Positions 4,658 through 6,159 of a stretch of DNA of 6,159 nt are shown in pieces. Both the position numbers and the translations under genes were made by a program. Under the pieces are notes generated by a model. That model was not told where the DNA came from. It ran no database searches and worked only from the letters and a program-made list of their open reading frames with translations. Origin of the DNA: Candidatus Woesearchaeota archaeon (GTDB taxonomy: Archaea > Nanobdellota > Nanobdellia > Woesearchaeales > GW2011-AR4); contig JASMFO010000075.1 in NCBI GenBank assembly GCA_030751755.1, positions 1 through 6,159 of the forward strand. Reading direction: 5' to 3'. Numbering within the stretch: the first letter of the stretch is position 1; each line of letters opens with the position of its first letter.

Positions 4658-5414
4658 TATATACTCTATAAATAAAAAATAATCCTACAGCAAACATAAT
4701 GATGCTCAAAACCTGCCCCATTGTCAAAAAACCAATGATGAATCCAAGCTGTTCGTCAGGCTGTCTGAAAAACTCCATTACGAGCCTTAAAGCCGAGTAC
4801 ATAACGACAAAGAGCCAGAACATAAATCCTTTTGGAAGCTTTTTGTCCTTAATTATCCATAATGTAAAAAATATTAACAGATTTTTGAATGATTCATATA
4901 TCTGGCTTGGGTGCCTGAAGCCTTCTGCGTCAGGAAACTTAACAGCCCAGGGTACATCTGTAATTCTTCCATAAAGTTCCCCATTAATAAAATTTCCAAG
5001 CCTTCCTAAAGCCAAACCTAATGCTAAGGGTATTACACTAATATCTACAATTTCATAAAAATCAACCTTTTTTTTCTTGGTGTAGTAAAATATTGCTATT
5101 GCAGCGCCTATTAAGCCTCCATGGAAAGCTAGGCCACCATGCCATACTGCTATTATTTCAAAAGGATTGCTCAGGTAGTAAGGCAAATTATAAACCAAAA
5201 CATAAAAAATTCTAGCGCCTAAAATCGTACCTAAGATAGTATAAAGAAGCAAATCCGCAATGTCATCTTTATTGAGGTTTATTTCTTTTTTCTTTGCCAA
5301 ATGAACTAATAAAAAATAAGCTACAACAAAGCCTATAACAAAGAATAAGCTATAGTATCTAATCTGAAATGGTCCTATGTTTAATAAAACCGGATCAATG
5401 TTGTGGACGAACAT
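4644..5414 (-). CDS. lgt: Prolipoprotein diacylglyceryl transferase
   Basis: Lgt moves a diacylglyceryl group from phospholipid to the lipobox cysteine of prolipoproteins in the membrane. The 256-residue product is near the usual family length and shows the signature blocks in order. These are IRYYSLFFVIGF near the N-terminus, GARIFYV (66-72), WHGGLAFHGG (91-100), GRLGNFINGELYGR (137-150, the strongest block, with the essential Arg and Asn), HPSQIYE (168-174), and R210 with EFFRQPD (214-220). About seven spans alternate with Lys-rich loops. The gene is intact and faces the metal operon tail to tail. A TATA-like element around 5437-5445 places transcription start almost at the ATG, so translation is probably leaderless. 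Lgt of this bacterial type is uncommon in archaea, where other proteins (AliA/AliB in haloarchaea) do this job, so lateral origin is likely. No classical N-terminal lipobox protein is visible in this window. Confidence 0.95.
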   Translation of the reverse strand: MFVHNIDPVLLNIGPFQIRYYSLFFVIGFVVAYFLLVHLAKKKEINLNKDDIADLLLYTILGTILGARIFYVLVYNLPYYLSNPFEIIAVWHGGLAFHGGLIGAAIAIFYYTKKKKVDFYEIVDISVIPLALGLALGRLGNFINGELYGRITDVPWAVKFPDAEGFRHPSQIYESFKNLLIFFTLWIIKDKKLPKGFMFWLFVVMYSALRLVMEFFRQPDEQLGFIIGFLTMGQVLSIIMFAVGLFFIYRVYKKNK

Positions 5415-5436
5415 TTTTGATTAATAACCCTCTCCT

Positions 5437-5445
5437 TATTTATAA
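5437..5445 (-). promoter_or_regulatory. TATA-like element of lgt
   Basis: On the minus strand this reads TTATAAATA, a close match to the archaeal TATA box, centred about 27 nt before the lgt ATG. This predicts a leaderless or nearly leaderless lgt mRNA. A purine-rich GGAGAGG lies just downstream at about 5429-5435, but it is too far from the ATG to be a normal ribosome site. Confidence 0.5.
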
Positions 5446-5450
5446 TATTT

Positions 5451-5468
5451 TAGTTTAATTTTAAACTA
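5451..5468. repeat. 18-bp palindromic inverted repeat between lgt and rpoK
   Basis: TAGTTTAA (5451-5458) and TTAAACTA (5461-5468) are exact reverse complements around a 2-bp TT spacer. The site lies directly upstream of the lgt TATA element, in the position of its BRE or of an activator or repressor, and about 40 nt upstream of the rpoK TATA. Its compact two-fold symmetry fits a dimeric DNA-binding protein, though AT-rich sequence makes chance symmetry easier. Confidence 0.35.
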
Positions 5469-5500
5469 TTTTTTATTTAGTCCAGTTACCACTACTATAA

Positions 5501-5516
5501 CAGAAACATTTAAAAG
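5501..5516 (+). promoter_or_regulatory. BRE/TATA promoter of rpoK
   Basis: A purine-rich CAGAAAC (5501-5507) followed by ATTTAAAAG (5508-5516) matches the archaeal BRE plus TATA arrangement. The predicted transcription start near 5538 leaves about 10 nt before the rpoK ATG at 5549. That fits the lack of a Shine-Dalgarno in front of rpoK. Confidence 0.6.
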
Positions 5517-5548
5517 CTAGTGTAAATTTCAAAGAGTACTTCTCTAAA

Positions 5549-5758
5549 ATGGAATACACAAAATATGAACAAGCAAGGATAATAGGTTCAAGAGCCTTGC
5601 AGATATCTCAAGGAGCCCCATTCATGATAAAACTTTCTGAAAAAGATCTGGAAAAGATAGGTTATAATCCTGTGGAGATAGCAAAAATGGAGTTTGAGCA
5701 AGACCTTATTCCAATAACAGTAAAGAAGCAGGAACCTCAAAAAGAAACAGAGAAGTGA
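5549..5758 (+). CDS. rpoK: DNA-directed RNA polymerase subunit K (Rpb6/omega family)
   Basis: A 69-residue protein matching archaeal RpoK, the small polymerase subunit homologous to eukaryotic Rpb6 and bacterial omega, which stabilises assembly of the large subunits. The diagnostic block is YTKYEQARIIGSRALQISQG (3-22), followed by a conserved central GAPFMI. The C-terminal part NPVEIAKMEFEQ (41-52) leads to DLIPITVKK. Length is usual for the family, with a short charged tail. A TATA box with a very short leader precedes the ATG. The gene overlaps the following S17e frame: its TGA at 5756-5758 lies before the preferred S17e start, and the two are surely co-transcribed. In many archaea rpoK sits with rpoN, eno and rps2, so pairing with S17e is a rearranged context. 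This gene is the strongest evidence that the window is archaeal. Confidence 0.95.
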   Translation: MEYTKYEQARIIGSRALQISQGAPFMIKLSEKDLEKIGYNPVEIAKMEFEQDLIPITVKKQEPQKETEK

Positions 5759-5763
5759 TTATT

Positions 5764-6003
5764 TTGGGCAGAATAAAGACAATTCTAGTTAAACGTGTTA
5801 CAAAACAATTAGTAAAAGAACATTCTGAAGAACTTAGCGAAGATTACAATAAAAACAAGGAAGTTCTTAAAAAATATGTTAATATAAAATCACCAAAGAT
5901 AAGAAATGTTATTGCAGGTTATGCTGCAAGATTAGTTAAACAATCTAAAGAAGACAAAGAAAAAAGAAGTATAAACAAAGAAGACCTTTCTAAGTTCTAC
6001 TGA
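5764..6003 (+). CDS. rps17e: Small ribosomal subunit protein eS17 (S17e)
   Basis: A 79-residue protein of the S17e family, a small-subunit ribosomal protein shared by archaea and eukaryotes and missing from bacteria. Family features in view are the N-terminal GRIKTILVKRVTKQLV, the DYNKNKEVLKKY segment (about 26-37), and the core KIRNVIAGYAARLVKQ (about 46-61). A charged tail ends in LSKFY. I prefer a TTG start at 5764, which gives the standard M-G-R-I opening. A GTG at 5755 would add three residues (MII) and overlap the end of rpoK. AAGTGAT at 5753-5759 partly matches an archaeal ribosome site and lies 4 nt before the TTG. Co-transcription with rpoK is expected. The family call is firm; the exact start is about 70 percent sure. 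Confidence 0.88.
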   Translation: MGRIKTILVKRVTKQLVKEHSEELSEDYNKNKEVLKKYVNIKSPKIRNVIAGYAARLVKQSKEDKEKRSINKEDLSKFY

Positions 6004-6032
6004 AGCCTTAGAACATGGAACATTTTCGGGTT

Positions 6033-6055
6033 TCAAAAATTTCTTAAATTTTTGA
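6033..6055. terminator. AT-rich hairpin with T-runs between convergent genes
   Basis: TCAAAAATTT (6033-6042) and AAATTTTTGA (6046-6055) are exact reverse complements separated by 3 nt. The element sits between the ends of S17e (6003) and coaD (6044) and overlaps the coaD stop codon and last codons. Each strand shows a T5 run, so it could end transcription in both directions. The hairpin is pure A/T except for one G-C pair, so its stability is modest. Confidence 0.45.
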
Positions 6056-6159
6056 GAATTTTGCCTTTAATTTTTCTTCAACTATTTTCGGTACTAAACC
6101 ATTTACTTTACCGCCAAACATTGTAATTTCTTTTATTATGCTGGAATTAAGATAAACAT
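6044..6159 (-). CDS. coaD: Phosphopantetheine adenylyltransferase, C-terminal part
   Basis: Only the last 38 codons are visible; the gene enters from the right edge and ends at TAA 6046-6044. The readable end is VYLNSSIIKEITMFGGKVNG followed by LVPKIVEEKLKAKF. This matches the C-terminal signature of bacterial-type CoaD, in which S-S-x-[IV]-K-E-[IV]-x-x-[FHY]-G-G-x-[IV] lines the nucleotide site and L-V-P-x-x-V-x-x-x-L forms the last helix. CoaD joins phosphopantetheine with ATP to make dephospho-CoA in coenzyme A synthesis. Most archaea use a different, eukaryote-like adenylyltransferase, so a bacterial-type version suggests transfer. The gene is convergent with S17e and shares its terminator hairpin. 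The short visible length limits certainty; other nucleotidyltransferases are less likely because of the SSxxKE...GG pattern. Confidence 0.78.
   Translation of the reverse strand, partial: VYLNSSIIKEITMFGGKVNGLVPKIVEEKLKAKFSKI

Noticed and set aside
4604..4675. 24-codon frame starting in an ATGA overlap with the MerT-HMA stop
   Set aside because: The overlap looks like translational coupling, but the frame is short, of low complexity, and largely antisense to the lgt 3' end, with a T-rich terminator inside it.
4699..4974. Plus-strand frame of 91 codons
   Set aside because: It is antisense to the conserved C-terminal blocks of lgt.
1..6159. CRISPR array, tRNA, rRNA, insertion sequence or phage genes
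   Set aside because: I looked for regularly spaced repeats, cloverleaf-like segments, transposase motifs and terminal repeats and saw none.

Overview
The window looks like low-GC archaeal DNA, probably from a small-genome, DPANN-type lineage such as Woesearchaeota or Pacearchaeota. Archaeal identity rests on a clear RNA polymerase subunit K (Rpb6 family) gene, an S17e ribosomal protein gene (a family absent from bacteria), and promoters with purine-rich BRE plus TATA-like elements and very short leaders. Two neighbours, lgt and coaD, are of bacterial type, which suggests lateral acquisition. The lineage is inference, because no rRNA marker is present.

Layout. Positions 1-241 (minus strand) hold the 5' part of a small YHS/TRASH metal-binding protein. 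It is preceded by a broken, cysteine-rich small gene with a frameshift and an internal stop. An AT-rich intergenic region (242-533) carries a TATA-like promoter and a small inverted repeat. Positions 534-4607 (plus strand) are a tight six-gene operon: (1) a membrane-anchored Cys-rich protein ending in LPGMVGGC; (2) an 89-aa His-rich single-span protein ending in LPSMVGGC; (3) a membrane-anchored protein with three tandem thioredoxin-like CxxC domains; (4) a CcdA/DsbD-type electron-transfer membrane protein; (5) an 86-aa two-span protein with a Met/His/Asp-rich loop; (6) a MerT-like transporter fused to a C-terminal HMA metal-binding domain. Convergent to it is lgt (4644-5414, minus). Divergent from lgt come rpoK and rps17e (5549-6003, plus), and coaD enters from the right edge on the minus strand.

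How the genes may work together. CcdA-type proteins carry electrons from cytoplasmic thioredoxin across the membrane. The natural recipient here is the triple-thioredoxin protein encoded just upstream. That protein could keep the many cysteines of the extracytoplasmic Cys-rich protein reduced, while the MerT-HMA protein and the His- and Met-rich small proteins bind and move a soft metal such as Hg, Cu or Ag. The whole set, with the YHS and Cys-rich genes on the left, reads as a thiol-redox and heavy-metal handling island beside housekeeping genes.

The most unusual signal is the shared C-terminal tail L-P-[GS]-M-V-G-G-C on the first two operon proteins. It ends exactly at the stop codon and is encoded with different synonymous codons. 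The function of the tail, the metal, and the direction of transport cannot be settled from sequence alone.
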